Below, in pieces: positions 19,492-29,379 of a stretch of DNA of 64,000 bases. A program made the translations under genes and the position numbers. Every line of letters begins with the position of its first letter. The stretch's first letter is position 1. Source of the DNA: Candidatus Amunia macphersoniae (GTDB lineage: Bacteria > Chloroflexota > Dormibacteria > Aeolococcales > Aeolococcaceae); the NCBI GenBank assembly GCA_016464795.1, contig JAEKNN010000012.1, positions 27,269 to 91,268 of the forward strand, in the 5' to 3' direction. The notes beneath the pieces were generated by a model. That model was not told the origin of the DNA, did not search any database, and was given only the letters and a program-made list of their open reading frames with translations.

Positions 19492-20550
19492 TCATCTCGG
19501 CTCGCTTGGGAACCATCGCCATGGGCTGCGCCCGTCCCGCCGAACGGTGCCGCGGCTCTCGAGAAGCACCAGGTGGGCCAGGGTCTCCCCCACCGCCGCG
19601 CGCTGCATGTGACCGCGGATCTGGTCCCACGAACGCGACCAGGGCAATCGCCGGGTGGTCTCCCAGCAGCTCGTTCCAGGATGGTCGTCGACGTCGCCAC
19701 TGACGACATCGAGGCGGTGAGCGTGGTGCTCGAGAAGCTCGTCGACGCGCGCTCTCAGCGGCCTGAATCGCCACTCGTGCGCGGGGAGGACCTCCTCGAC
19801 ATCCAGGTCGCGGACCGAGCGGAGCGAGTCGAGGAAGTCGGCCAGCGGGTTGCCCGGCTGCTGCGCATGGACGGAGATGTTGGGGCTGATCCGCGGCAGC
19901 ACGTGATCTCCGCTGAGCAGCAGCCGGCGATCCCGATCCAGGAAGCAGACGTGACCCGGTGAGTGGCCTGGTGTGTGCAGAGGGATCAGGTCCCAACCCC
20001 GGAGCGGCAACTGTTTGCGGTGCTCCAGGAGCACGTCGGGCTGCGCCTGGCCGACGAATTCGCGCACCCCCATCGATGCCTCGCTGAGCTCCGCGATCAC
20101 CTCCACGGGCACACCGCACTCGGCGAGCAGCCCGCGCATCTGAGCGACGACTGTGCTCACTCCCTCGCCGTACCGCCCCGGCAGCAACTCCGCGTCGGCG
20201 GGGTGGAGTGCGACCCAGGCACCACTGGCGTCGCGCAAGCGGCCCGCCAGCCCGTAGTGGTCCGGATGGATGTGGGTGATCAGCGCAGCGCGAACATCGC
20301 CAACCGCGTAGCCGGCCACCGCGAGCCCCTCGACAAGGGCGCCCCAGGCGGCCTCCGTGTTCCAGCCGGTGTCGACGGCGGCGACGCCGTCGTCGAGCTC
20401 GAGAAGGTGCACGAGCACGTAGCGGAGGGGGTTGTTGGGGATGGGAACAGGCACCGACCACAGCCGGGGGCGCACCTGCTCCACCGCCGGCAGGACGCCG
20501 TCACGCCAGGCCTGGCGCTGCGCAGCTCCGGTGATCTCGACCCCACTCAC
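19492..20550 (-). CDS. Metallo-beta-lactamase fold hydrolase
   Basis: A 352-residue MBL-fold enzyme with THIHPDH (metal site 1), HTPGHSPGH and SGDHVLP, then a C-terminal extension of about 110 helical residues. It resembles the two-domain MBL proteins related to LACTB2 and hydroxyacylglutathione hydrolase-like enzymes; the substrate is not predictable. The GTG at 20550 is chosen because TACGAT on the minus strand (20559-20564) lies eight bases upstream, a leaderless arrangement; the frame is open 18 more codons to 20604. Convergent (3-bp gap) with the PH-like gene. Confidence 0.82.
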   Translation of the reverse strand: MSGVEITGAAQRQAWRDGVLPAVEQVRPRLWSVPVPIPNNPLRYVLVHLLELDDGVAAVDTGWNTEAAWGALVEGLAVAGYAVGDVRAALITHIHPDHYGLAGRLRDASGAWVALHPADAELLPGRYGEGVSTVVAQMRGLLAECGVPVEVIAELSEASMGVREFVGQAQPDVLLEHRKQLPLRGWDLIPLHTPGHSPGHVCFLDRDRRLLLSGDHVLPRISPNISVHAQQPGNPLADFLDSLRSVRDLDVEEVLPAHEWRFRPLRARVDELLEHHAHRLDVVSGDVDDHPGTSCWETTRRLPWSRSWDQIRGHMQRAAVGETLAHLVLLESRGTVRRDGRSPWRWFPSEPR

Positions 20551-20558
20551 GAGGGCGG

Positions 20559-20564
20559 ATCGTA
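20559..20564 (-). promoter_or_regulatory. -10 element, leaderless MBL hydrolase gene
   Basis: TACGAT on the minus strand, eight bases before the GTG at 20550; no Shine-Dalgarno. Confidence 0.5.
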
Positions 20565-20611
20565 GTTGGCTTGTGTCGGCCGCCGGACCGATGCGGCCGG
20601 GCACGCCCGGC

Positions 20612-20617
20612 TATGGT
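20612..20617 (+). promoter_or_regulatory. -10 element, leaderless hlyIII-family gene
   Basis: TATGGT followed by six bases and the GTG at 20624; no Shine-Dalgarno. Confidence 0.55.
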
Positions 20618-20623
20618 GGTGCG

Positions 20624-21352
20624 GTGAGCACCACTCCCTCCTTCTCTGAGGCGGTCTCTGATGCCGTGTCCGACGCCGTCGACGACGCCGGCGGCGTGGC
20701 TCGGGCGGCGGTGGCCTTCGTCCGGCCACGGTTGCGCGGCGTGCTCCACGAGTTCGCCTTCCCGGTCTCGATCCTCGCTGGGGTGTGGGCAATCCTCGAC
20801 GCCAGGGCGGGCTCCCCTCGGGTGGCGACAGCCATCTACGCGGCCACGCTCAGCGCCTGTCTGGGCGTGAGCGCCCTGTACCACCGTGGCCACTGGTCGG
20901 TGCGGGTGCGTGCCTGGTTGCGGCGCCTCGACCACGCCACCATCTTCCTGTTGATCGCCGGCACCTTCACCCCGATCGCGGTGATCGCCCTCACCGGGTG
21001 GCTCCGGATCACCACCCTGGCAGTGGTGTGGGGAGGCGTGGTGCTCGGCAACCTGCTCAACCTCTTCTGGATGAACGGGCCGGCCGCCCTCGAGGTGGCC
21101 CCCTACATCGTGATGGGGGGCTTCGGCGTGGTGCTGATGCCCCACTTGCTCGGCAACCTCGGACCGGTGGGGGTTGGGCTGCTCGCCCTTGGCGGCGCGC
21201 TCTACATCGCCGGCGCTGTGATCTACGCCAAGAAGCGGCCCAACCCGTGGCCACAGACCTTCGGGTTCCACGAGATCTTCCACTCACTGGTCATCGCGGC
21301 GGCCGTTCTCCAATGGGTGGTCATCAAACACTGGGTGCTGCCGGCGGGATGA
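20624..21352 (+). CDS. HlyIII/PAQR-family membrane protein
   Basis: A 242-residue protein with seven predicted membrane helices after a soluble N-terminus of about 40 residues. Family motifs are present: SALYHRGHW near the second helix, RRLDHATIFLLIAGTFTP and the terminal GFHEIFHSLV; the conserved His/Asp/Ser residues in PAQR proteins bind a metal and are thought to act as hydrolase residues. The haemolysin name is historical and does not imply a toxin. The GTG start is leaderless. Divergent from the MBL gene. Confidence 0.87.
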   Translation: MSTTPSFSEAVSDAVSDAVDDAGGVARAAVAFVRPRLRGVLHEFAFPVSILAGVWAILDARAGSPRVATAIYAATLSACLGVSALYHRGHWSVRVRAWLRRLDHATIFLLIAGTFTPIAVIALTGWLRITTLAVVWGGVVLGNLLNLFWMNGPAALEVAPYIVMGGFGVVLMPHLLGNLGPVGVGLLALGGALYIAGAVIYAKKRPNPWPQTFGFHEIFHSLVIAAAVLQWVVIKHWVLPAG

Positions 21353-21372
21353 GGCCTCCGCACGGCGCCGGG

Positions 21373-22113
21373 CTACCCAGTGGCCTGGCAGGCGGGGCAC
21401 CAGTACACGATCCGAGACGGTCGCCCCAGCGGGCGCATCCTGATCAGGGTGGCGCAGGTGGTGCAGGGCCGACCGCAACGACCATGCACCCCGGCACGCG
21501 GCCGAAAGCCGTCGCTGACGGCTCCGCGGCGCAGCAGCCCGCGGGCGCGGCTGAAGAGGCGCCCGATGGTGGCGTCGTCGACGTCGCCGATCGGGGTGAA
21601 CGGATCGACCCGCTCGTGCCAGAGCGTGTTGCACCTGTAGATGTTGCCAATCCCAGCACAAACAGACTGATCGAGCAGGACCTCGGCGACAGTCGCGCTC
21701 GACGACCGCCGAGCCAGAGCCACCACCTCGGCGACGTCGAAGCCCTCGCCGAGGATGTCCGGGCCCAGCCCCTGGGCCACAGCCGCGGCGACCGTCAGTT
21801 CGCACAGAGGTGCGGCGAACAGCACCGCCAGGGTGTCGCCGAAGTCGAGCACGGCGGTGGCGCGGTGGGCCTGCCGTCGCCACGTCTGGCCGCGGCCGTA
21901 GATGTGCCAGGCGCCGGTCATGCGCATGTGCGTGTGCAGCACCAGGCCTTTCTCGAACTCCATGTACAGATGCTTGCCGTGCGCCCGCACGCCCACCAGC
22001 AACTGGCCGCCGAGACGCCCCAGGGCGGCCGGCCGCGCGGCCACGACCCGCCGCCCTGCCAGCGCCTGGCGCAGAGCGCTGGCGCTGCGCCAGATCGTGT
22101 CACCCTCGGGCAT
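21373..22113 (-). CDS. nei: Endonuclease VIII-like DNA glycosylase/AP lyase (Nei family)
   Basis: Base-excision repair glycosylase for oxidised pyrimidines. It starts PEGDT after the initiator Met, with catalytic Pro2 and Glu3 (MPEGDT marks Nei; MPELPE marks Fpg). Other features are HGKHLYMEF with the catalytic Lys, the H2TH region SVCAGIGNIY, and the C-terminal zinc finger CGRPCTTC plus CPAC. The 246 residues match the family. The ATG at 22113 lies 14 bases inside the 3' end of lhr, on the same strand. Confidence 0.92.
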   Translation of the reverse strand: MPEGDTIWRSASALRQALAGRRVVAARPAALGRLGGQLLVGVRAHGKHLYMEFEKGLVLHTHMRMTGAWHIYGRGQTWRRQAHRATAVLDFGDTLAVLFAAPLCELTVAAAVAQGLGPDILGEGFDVAEVVALARRSSSATVAEVLLDQSVCAGIGNIYRCNTLWHERVDPFTPIGDVDDATIGRLFSRARGLLRRGAVSDGFRPRAGVHGRCGRPCTTCATLIRMRPLGRPSRIVYWCPACQATG

Positions 22114-25100
22114 CTGCTCTGGGGTGCGGCGCATGGGGACGCGGCGGGTACAGCACCAGTCCACGCGTGCTCGGCACGAAGCCGGCGGCGCGCAACCGGG
22201 TGGCCAGCGGATGGCCGGCCGCCGAGTGCCCGTCGATCGTCTGCAGATCGAGCCGACCCAGGCGGCTCGCCACCTCTGCCAGTAGCGCGATGTCAACGTC
22301 GTCGGGCTCGCCGGCGGTGAGCAGTGACCGGCCGCCACGCTCGATGAAGAAGCGCAGCTCGCCGCCGCTGACGATCGTGTAGGCGCCGGCGGCGCGAGCT
22401 GCCCGACCCGCGAGGGCCGGCCACGGCAGCACCGCGCCAAAGAGGCTGGCCGGATCGACGGCGGCGAGCAGCACCGCAGCGGAGGCTGCGCCGCGTTGTG
22501 AGCGCAGTGCATCCACTGCTCCCGGAAGCGCGAACTGCGCCGCCCCGCAACCCTCGACGAAGTAGCCACGCCTGATCCGGCCCGCCTCCTCCATGGCGCG
22601 GAGCACGGGGTACAGCCCCGCGAACCCGCCGACGACGCCCTCAGCAGCGACGGCCTCACGGGTGAGCACACCGTGGCGCTGCAGCAGGCTGCCGGCGAGC
22701 GCGATCCCCCGCTCGGTGCCGCCTGACGCCGGCGCGCCGGCGGCGATCAGCGACCACCGTCCCTGAGCACGCGGAGGCACCAGCCGCATCAGCGGTCGTC
22801 GCTGATGGCGCCGCACGGGTCCCAGGAACCGGAGCGGCTGCAGGCTGTCATTGGTTACCTCCCCCGCCCACACCAGGTCGTAGACAGCGTCCACGACCTC
22901 GTCCAGGGGCACGCCGGGACATGCATCGAGAAGCTCGCGCGCGAAGGCGGGGCCCCGGGATCCGAGGCGATCTCTGATGGCGGCATGCAGGGGGGACGGT
23001 GGCGGGTCGATCGGGGGGGCGACGAGTGCACCGGCGTCGCCGCGCAGGAAGACCGCGATCCGGCCGTCGTCGCGCCCGACCGCACGCCTGCCCTGCCAGA
23101 CCACCTCGCCGGCGCCGATCAGCTCGTCGAGCAGACGGCCGTCGTACGACATGCGCGCCGGCAGGATGTCCCGCTCCAGCACCGACAGAGCCACCGCCAT
23201 CCCCTGCAGCTGGGTGAGCACCTCGAGTAGGCGTTCATGGCCGCGACCGCGCGAGCCGACGCCCTGCCAGGCGGACAGGAAGCGCGCAAGCGTGGCGGGT
23301 GGGACCGCCTCCACCTCGCGGCGCAGCGCGGCCAGAGAACGCCGGCGCAGCCTCTGCAGCACGTCGGGGTGGCAGTACTCCCGGTCCGCCCCGCCGGGAC
23401 GGAAATGCCCAGCGATCACGTCGCCGTCTTTGACCAGCGCGCCCAGAGTGTCGACCACCCCGCCGACAGGGAGCGCCCACCGCGTCGCGATGTCGCCGGC
23501 CACGAAGGGCACGTGGGTGCGCGCGTAGCGGCGCAAGAGAGCGGCACGCGCGTTCTCGACCGGGGCCAGGTGGGTGGTGGCCAGACCTGGCGGGAGCGCC
23601 ACCCCGAGAGCGTCCCGGTAACGGCCGGCATCGTCGGCGGCGATGACGCGCACCTCGCCGGCGAGTCGCACACGCACAGCGCGACGGGCCGCCACCAACT
23701 CCGCCAGCCAGGTCGTCCCGATCCCGCGCGCGGCCGCCTCGGCCTCGGTGAGATCGCCGATCACGCGCAGGGCGTCCAGCGCCTGGTCGATGTCCCTGGG
23801 ATGCATCACCGGATCGAGACGCTGCAGCTCGAGCTCAGTGGCATCGATGGCGTCGCCGTCGAGCAGCTCGCGCAGGTCGTCGCTGCCGAGCAGCTCGGCG
23901 AGGAGCTCGCGGTCGAGGCTGAGCGCCTGCGCGCGCCGTTCGGCGAGCGGCGCGTCGCCGTCGTACATGTACTGGGCGATGTACTCGAAGAGCAGGGATG
24001 ACGCCACCGGCGACGGCTGCGCAGTTTCCACCTCGACCACCCGCATCTGGCGGGCACGCACCGCCCTCATGATCCCGGCGAGCGCCTCGAGGTCGAAGAC
24101 GTCGCGCAGGCACTCCCGGTACGTCTCCACCAGGATCGGGAAGGAGGGGTGGTGGGCCACCACCTTCAGGAGGCCGGCACTGCGCTGGCGCTGCTGCCAC
24201 AGCGGCGTGCGCTGGCCGGGCCTGCGGCGCGGCAGCAACAGGGCGCGGGCCGCATTCTCGCGAAATCGCGAGGCAAACAGAGAGCTGCCCTCGAGCTGCC
24301 CGGTCACGGCGTCGACGACGTCGTCGGGATCCAGGAACAGCTCGGCTGCGTCAGGCAGCGTGTCGGCATCGGCGATGCGCAGCACGAACCCGTCATCGCT
24401 GTGGATGGTCTGCACGTCAGTCCCCATCCGCTCGCGCAGCCGCTGTGCCGCCACCAGCGACCAGGGCGCGTGTACCCGCGCCCCGAACGGCGTCAGCACG
24501 CAGAGCCGCCAGTCACCGAGCTGGTCGCGAAAGCGCTCGACGACGATGGTTCGGTCATCGGGAACGGCTCCGGTGGCGCGGGCCTGGTCGGTGAGGTGGT
24601 CGAGGAGGTTGCTTGCGGCGCGTTCGTCGAGCCCCGCCCGTGAGCGCAGCCGGTCGAGGGCCTCCGGCCGCGGCGCAGCGTGCAGCTCGCGCACCATGGC
24701 TCCGACCGCGACTCCAACCTCGAACGGGCGGCCCACCGCGTCCCCGTGCCAGAAGGCGATCTTTCCCGGTTCGCCCGGTGCCGGCAGCACCAGCACCTGC
24801 TGGGGGGTGATGTCGACGCATCGCCAGGTGGTGGCGCCGAGGATGAAGGTCTCGCCGGGTCGGAGCTCGTACACCATCTCCTCGTCGAGCTCGCCGACGC
24901 GCCGCCCGTCCTCGAAGATGTTGACGCTGTAGAGGCCGCGGTCGGGGATGGTGCCGCCGCTGGTGACCGCCAGTCGCTGGGCGCCGGCGCGACCGCGCAC
25001 GGTGCCGGCCACACGATCCCAGACGATGCGCGCGCGCAGCTCGGCGAACTCCTCCGAGGGGTAGCGTCCGTCGAGCATGTCGAGCGTGGCCTCGAAGGCG

Positions 25101-26467
25101 CGCTCGCCGAGGTCCGCGAAGGGATACGCCCTGATGACCGTGCGCCGGAGATCGGCGACGTCCCAGGTGTCGAGCGCTGCCATGGCCACGATCTGTTGGG
25201 CGAGCACGTCCAGCGGGTTGCGCGGCACGCGAGTCTCCTCGATGGCACCCACGAGCATGCGCTCGGCGATGGCCGCGGTCTCGACGAGATCTCCCCGGTG
25301 GGTGGGAAAGATGGTGCCGCGTGAGACGTCGCCGACGTTGTGCCCGGCGCGGCCGATGCGCTGCAGTCCCGAGGCCACTGTCAGCGGTGAGCCCACCTGC
25401 ACCACCAGGTCGACGGCCCCCATGTCGATGCCCAGCTCCAGGGACGAGGTGGCGATGATCGCCGGCAGCCGACCCTCCTTGAGCATCTCCTCGACCACTG
25501 TGCGTTGCTCGCGGGCGATCGATCCATGGTGGGCTCTCACCAACTCGTCGCCGGCGAGGTCGTTGAGCTGACCGCTGAGCCGCTCGGCGAGGCGGCGAGA
25601 GTTGACGAAGACGATCGTCGACCTGTGGCTGCGGATCAGCTCGAGCAGACGTGGAGCGATCGCCGGCCAGATGCTTCGTCGCGGAGCCCGCGTGGCCGAC
25701 GTGGCCCCGCCACGATCTGCGCCCTGATCCAGGTCACCCATGTCGTCGACAGGAACCTCGACGCGCAGCTCCATCGGCTTGCGGACGCCGGCATCGACGA
25801 CCACCACCTCGCGGTCGCGGCCACCGAGGAATCGCGCCACCTCGCTGAGCGGGCGCTGCGTCGCCGACAAGCCGATCCGCTGTGGCTCGGCACCGGTGAG
25901 GACGGCGAGCCTCTCCAGGCTCAGGGCGAGGTGGGCACCGCGCTTGGTCCCTGCGAGCGCATGGATCTCGTCGACGATGACCGCCCGGACGCTGCGCAGT
26001 GTCTCGCGCGCCGCGCTGGTGAGCATCAGGAAGAGCGACTCGGGGGTGGTGATGAGGATGTCGGCGGGATGGCGGGCCAGGTCCGCGCGCTCCGCGGCCG
26101 TGGTGTCGCCGCTGCGAACAGCGGTGCGCGCTTGGGCAAACGGGTCACCCCGCCGTTCGGCCTCCAGGGCGATGCCGCGCAGAGGCGCGCGCAGGTTGCG
26201 CTCCACGTCCACCGTGAGCGCCTTCAGGGGCGAGATGTAGAGGACGCGGCAGCGCTCCGCCTCCGGTGGCACCGTGCCGCGGCCGAGCCTGTCGACGAAC
26301 CACATGAATGCCGCCAGCGTCTTGCCGCTGCCGGTGGGTGCGCAGAGCAACGCGTTGGCCCCCGCGGCGATCTCCGGCCAGCCGCGGGTCTGCACCTCGG
26401 TGGGCTCGCCGAGGGCGTCGGCGAACCAGGCACGAGCGGCAGGTGAGAAGAGGCTCAGCGCATCCAC
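22100..26467 (-). CDS. lhr: Lhr-type ATP-dependent DNA helicase
   Basis: Large superfamily 2 helicase (1455 residues) of the long Lhr type. Walker A APTGSGKTLAAF (about 38-49), Walker B VDEIHAL, motif III SATQRP, then the second RecA domain with ATSSLELGIDMG and QRIGRAGHN, the Lhr winged-helix/beta-barrel domain and a C-terminal extension of about 600 residues typical of bacterial Lhr-CTD proteins. Start is GTG at 26467. Lhr acts in DNA repair in mycobacteria and is DNA-damage induced there. It overlaps nei, another repair gene, by 14 bases, so the two are likely co-expressed. Confidence 0.95.
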   Translation of the reverse strand: MDALSLFSPAARAWFADALGEPTEVQTRGWPEIAAGANALLCAPTGSGKTLAAFMWFVDRLGRGTVPPEAERCRVLYISPLKALTVDVERNLRAPLRGIALEAERRGDPFAQARTAVRSGDTTAAERADLARHPADILITTPESLFLMLTSAARETLRSVRAVIVDEIHALAGTKRGAHLALSLERLAVLTGAEPQRIGLSATQRPLSEVARFLGGRDREVVVVDAGVRKPMELRVEVPVDDMGDLDQGADRGGATSATRAPRRSIWPAIAPRLLELIRSHRSTIVFVNSRRLAERLSGQLNDLAGDELVRAHHGSIAREQRTVVEEMLKEGRLPAIIATSSLELGIDMGAVDLVVQVGSPLTVASGLQRIGRAGHNVGDVSRGTIFPTHRGDLVETAAIAERMLVGAIEETRVPRNPLDVLAQQIVAMAALDTWDVADLRRTVIRAYPFADLGERAFEATLDMLDGRYPSEEFAELRARIVWDRVAGTVRGRAGAQRLAVTSGGTIPDRGLYSVNIFEDGRRVGELDEEMVYELRPGETFILGATTWRCVDITPQQVLVLPAPGEPGKIAFWHGDAVGRPFEVGVAVGAMVRELHAAPRPEALDRLRSRAGLDERAASNLLDHLTDQARATGAVPDDRTIVVERFRDQLGDWRLCVLTPFGARVHAPWSLVAAQRLRERMGTDVQTIHSDDGFVLRIADADTLPDAAELFLDPDDVVDAVTGQLEGSSLFASRFRENAARALLLPRRRPGQRTPLWQQRQRSAGLLKVVAHHPSFPILVETYRECLRDVFDLEALAGIMRAVRARQMRVVEVETAQPSPVASSLLFEYIAQYMYDGDAPLAERRAQALSLDRELLAELLGSDDLRELLDGDAIDATELELQRLDPVMHPRDIDQALDALRVIGDLTEAEAAARGIGTTWLAELVAARRAVRVRLAGEVRVIAADDAGRYRDALGVALPPGLATTHLAPVENARAALLRRYARTHVPFVAGDIATRWALPVGGVVDTLGALVKDGDVIAGHFRPGGADREYCHPDVLQRLRRRSLAALRREVEAVPPATLARFLSAWQGVGSRGRGHERLLEVLTQLQGMAVALSVLERDILPARMSYDGRLLDELIGAGEVVWQGRRAVGRDDGRIAVFLRGDAGALVAPPIDPPPSPLHAAIRDRLGSRGPAFARELLDACPGVPLDEVVDAVYDLVWAGEVTNDSLQPLRFLGPVRRHQRRPLMRLVPPRAQGRWSLIAAGAPASGGTERGIALAGSLLQRHGVLTREAVAAEGVVGGFAGLYPVLRAMEEAGRIRRGYFVEGCGAAQFALPGAVDALRSQRGAASAAVLLAAVDPASLFGAVLPWPALAGRAARAAGAYTIVSGGELRFFIERGGRSLLTAGEPDDVDIALLAEVASRLGRLDLQTIDGHSAAGHPLATRLRAAGFVPSTRGLVLYPPRPHAPHPRADARG

Positions 26468-26546
26468 GTCCGAGATGATCCCGCAGCCGGATCACCCACC
26501 GGAGTCAGTAGGCTGGCCCGACCGTCGGCGAGTGGAGGTGAAGTCA

Positions 26547-27368
26547 ATGACCAACAGCGCGGCAGCGACCCTCGACGCCATCGCCGGTTGCCGCGACCGG
26601 ATCGACCAGATGTGCGCGCCGCTCGACCAGGCGCGGTGGCATCAGCCCACAGCGCTTCCGGCATGGGACGTGCAGGACGTGGTCGCGCACCTGGGCTCGC
26701 TGGAGGCGATGCTGCTGGGCTGGGAAGAACCTGCGCATCAGGCAGCCACGACCGCTCATGTGCGCAATCCACTCGGCGCTCTCAACGAGGGACTGGTCGA
26801 TCGCAGGCGCAGCTGGTCGGGTGCCCAGGTGCTCGACGAGTTTCGCGACACCACTGCGCGGCGGCTCGCCGACCTGAGGGCTCTCGACGAGGTGGCTCTG
26901 GACCATGAGGTGCTCGCCCCCAGCGGCAGGATGGTCCCGCTGCGCGACTTCCTCGGGATTCGCGTCTGGGACTACTTCGTGCACGAGATGGACATCACGG
27001 ACGCGCTCGGCCTGGCTCCGCCGCTGGCGACCACGGCGGCCACCCGCGTGCTCGACGAGATGCTGCTTCTGCTCCCGCGCGCCGCCGCCAAAGCAGGTGC
27101 GCCCGACGGGACGTTTGTCCGGCTGGACCTCACCGAGCCCGTGCCACGGTCAGTGGCAGCTGGCGTCGACGGTGGCCGCGGAGCATTGGTCGATCCATCG
27201 GCGGCGGGTGAGGCGGCGCTGCAACTTCGCGCCTCTCCCGCCGCCTTCCTCCGGGTGGGCACAGGTCGCCGGGCGGGGGCCGACGCGATCAACGCAGGCG
27301 AGATCGAGGTCGGCGGAGACTCCGAGCTGGCAGCTCGTGTCCTCGCCCGCCTCAACGTGGTGCCCTGA
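26547..27368 (+). CDS. Maleylpyruvate isomerase N-terminal domain (MDMPI/DinB-like) protein
   Basis: A 273-residue protein with the DinB-like four-helix bundle of mycothiol-dependent maleylpyruvate isomerases: VAHLGSLEAMLLGW supplies the first metal His and VWDYFVHEMDITDALG supplies His-x3-Asp. A sterol-carrier-like C-terminal domain follows (about 180-270). Family members act as thiol-dependent transferases or isomerases in Actinobacteria; the reaction here is unknown. The ATG at 26547 has GGAGG nine bases upstream, and TAGGCT at 26509-26514 is a probable -10. Divergent from lhr. Confidence 0.8.
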   Translation: MTNSAAATLDAIAGCRDRIDQMCAPLDQARWHQPTALPAWDVQDVVAHLGSLEAMLLGWEEPAHQAATTAHVRNPLGALNEGLVDRRRSWSGAQVLDEFRDTTARRLADLRALDEVALDHEVLAPSGRMVPLRDFLGIRVWDYFVHEMDITDALGLAPPLATTAATRVLDEMLLLLPRAAAKAGAPDGTFVRLDLTEPVPRSVAAGVDGGRGALVDPSAAGEAALQLRASPAAFLRVGTGRRAGADAINAGEIEVGGDSELAARVLARLNVVP

Positions 27369-27673
27369 CCCGCGCCCGGCAGAACGGCGATTCCAGCGGC
27401 AGGGCCAGCTGACCGAAGCGGCGACTCGGGCGAGGCGCCACGTCTCGCAGGGATCGCCGCCGACTCGGAACGTACGGGAGCGAGTGCACGATCTCCGTGG
27501 GCTGACGCGTCATTGCCGCCAGCCTGCTCTGGTAGTGGCCGGGAGGTGGCCGGTCGATCTGAATTGCGGTCGATCGGATCATGGCGATGATGATCCGCGG
27601 AGCCCACGACAACAGCCTGTCGCCACCCGCCTCGATGATTCGCGTTGGCTCCTGGTCACGTATCGTCGCCGTG
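27369..27673. other. Gene-free interval
   Basis: About 300 bases with no ORF that I can support on either strand. The only signal is the -10-like TATCGT at its right end (27661-27666), seven bases before the membrane protein start. Confidence 0.5.
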
Positions 27674-28345
27674 ATGGCCAACCCAGCCCCGCGATCCGCG
27701 CCGCCCAACCGCGCTCTTGTCGAGGCGCGCTGGCCGGCGACGCTGGCTGTTCTTGGCGCCATCGCCCTCTACGTGACTCTTCCTGCCGACCTCGTGCTGG
27801 GGCCGAGCTGGGTGCTTCCCGTTCTCGAGGGCGCCATCCTCGTGCCCCTGACCATCGCCCGTCCGCACCGCCACGCGGGGGAGGCCGGCGCCAGTCGAAT
27901 CGCGGCGATCGTTCTGATCGCGCTCGCCAACGTCGGCAATGTCGCCTCGCTGATCCTCCTCATCCACCAACTGCTCATCCACGGACCGATCACTGGACGC
28001 ACCCTGTTGTTCGCGGCGATCGAGATCTACCTCACCAACGTGATCATCTTCGGCCTCTGGTACTGGGAGCTCGACAGCGGCGGCCCGGCGCAGCGCCTCG
28101 CGGGGTCGGCCCGTCATCCCGACTTCATGTACCCGCAGATGAGCCAGCCCGACAAGGCACCTCCCGGCTGGCGCCCGACCTTCCTCGACTACCTCTACGT
28201 CTCGCTCACCAACGCCACCGCCTTCAGCCCCACTGACACGATGCCGCTCACACGCCTGGCCAAGTCGTTGATGGGCTTGCAGGCGATCGCATCGCTGCTC
28301 ACCGTCGCACTGGTCGCCGGACGCGCTGTCAACATCCTCGGCTGA
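27674..28345 (+). CDS. Multi-pass membrane protein, possibly ion-channel-like
   Basis: A 223-residue protein with about five hydrophobic helices (around 18-36, 42-60, 75-102, 108-126, 200-220). A segment before the last helix, FLDYLYVSLTNATAFSPTDT, has the look of a re-entrant pore loop between two helices as in two-TM channels, but lacks a TVGYG filter; I would not assign a channel. The start at 27674 follows TATCGT by seven bases, a leaderless arrangement. It ends two bases before the WYL regulator gene. Confidence 0.6.
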   Translation: MANPAPRSAPPNRALVEARWPATLAVLGAIALYVTLPADLVLGPSWVLPVLEGAILVPLTIARPHRHAGEAGASRIAAIVLIALANVGNVASLILLIHQLLIHGPITGRTLLFAAIEIYLTNVIIFGLWYWELDSGGPAQRLAGSARHPDFMYPQMSQPDKAPPGWRPTFLDYLYVSLTNATAFSPTDTMPLTRLAKSLMGLQAIASLLTVALVAGRAVNILG

Positions 28346-28347
28346 CC

Positions 28348-29325
28348 ATGAGCCAGCGCTACGAGAGCGGTGAGAAGTTCCTTCGGGTCATCCAGCTGTT
28401 CCAGCGGCTCTCCGACACGCAGACGGGGCTGACCACGCGCCAGCTCGCCAACGAGCTGGAGGTGACCACGCGCACCGTGCAGCGCTACCTGAGCACCCTC
28501 CGTGACAGCGCCGGCATCGACATCGAAGAGGTCGAGGGGCGCTTTCGCATCGGTTCGCTGAGCCGGCTTCCCGCCATGCAGCTCGACCACTATCAGGCGA
28601 CCGAGCTGCTGCTTGCGGTGCGTGCCATCCAGCAGATTCGCTCAGAGCAGGAGCCGGCGCTGATCGGCGCGCTCGCCCAACTGGCGCGCGCCCTGAGCGT
28701 GCCGGTGGTGACCCGCTACCTGCAGGGCCTGATCGCCGCTGCGGAGCGCCGCCCCGCCGGTGGCGCACGTCACCAGGTGGAGCGCGCGGTGGTCGACGGC
28801 TTCGTGTTGCGGCGATCTGTGGAGGTGACCTACCGCGACGCCGAGGGGCGCGAGACGCGGCGGGTCCTCAGGCCCTACTTCCTGGAGCCGCGCGCCGAGA
28901 GCCGCACGCTCTACATCTTCGCGCACGACGATCTGTCCCAGGAGGTGCGGCCCTTCCGTATCGACCGCGTCCTCGAGGCGCGCCTGCTCACCGAGCCCTT
29001 CAGCGTCCCCGACGACTTCGACATCGACGCCGTCGTCAGCGGATCGTGGGGCATCTGGCAGGCGCCCGGGCAGGACGAGGTCCTGCTCCGTTTCGACAGC
29101 GCCATCGCGGAGCGGGCCCGCGAGGCGCTCGGACATCGCACCGCGGAGATCAGCGAGGGTGTGGGCGGTGCCATCGACGTCCGAATCCGGGTGGCCAGCG
29201 AGGTGGAGATGCGTTCCTGGGTGCTCGGCTGGGGCGGCTCGGTCGAGGTGATCGCACCGCCGTCGCTCCGCGACCATGTTGCTGCGACGCTTCGCCAGGG
29301 GGCGGCGCGGTACGGGAGCGCCTGA
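28348..29325 (+). CDS. WYL-domain transcriptional regulator
   Basis: A 325-residue regulator with an N-terminal HTH_11-type winged helix (about 10-65; TTRQLANELEVTTRTVQRYL), a WYL ligand-binding domain (about 145-225; SVEVTYRDAEG and RTLYIFAHDD) and a C-terminal WCX domain (about 245-320). WYL regulators sense nucleic acids or small ligands and often control DNA damage or defence genes. Target unknown; neighbours are a membrane protein 2 bp upstream and a small membrane protein downstream. Confidence 0.9.
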   Translation: MSQRYESGEKFLRVIQLFQRLSDTQTGLTTRQLANELEVTTRTVQRYLSTLRDSAGIDIEEVEGRFRIGSLSRLPAMQLDHYQATELLLAVRAIQQIRSEQEPALIGALAQLARALSVPVVTRYLQGLIAAAERRPAGGARHQVERAVVDGFVLRRSVEVTYRDAEGRETRRVLRPYFLEPRAESRTLYIFAHDDLSQEVRPFRIDRVLEARLLTEPFSVPDDFDIDAVVSGSWGIWQAPGQDEVLLRFDSAIAERAREALGHRTAEISEGVGGAIDVRIRVASEVEMRSWVLGWGGSVEVIAPPSLRDHVAATLRQGAARYGSA

Positions 29326-29367
29326 GGCAACCGCCATGTGGAGTCGCCGCCGCCGGTGCGTTTGCAC

Positions 29368-29373
29368 TACGGT
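29368..29373 (+). promoter_or_regulatory. -10 element, leaderless small membrane protein gene
   Basis: TACGGT, six bases, then the GTG at 29380. Confidence 0.5.
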
Positions 29374-29379
29374 GCGCAC

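Noticed and set aside
20624..21352. A haemolysin toxin
   Set aside because: HlyIII/PAQR proteins are widespread membrane proteins with conserved metal-binding residues; the name alone does not support virulence.
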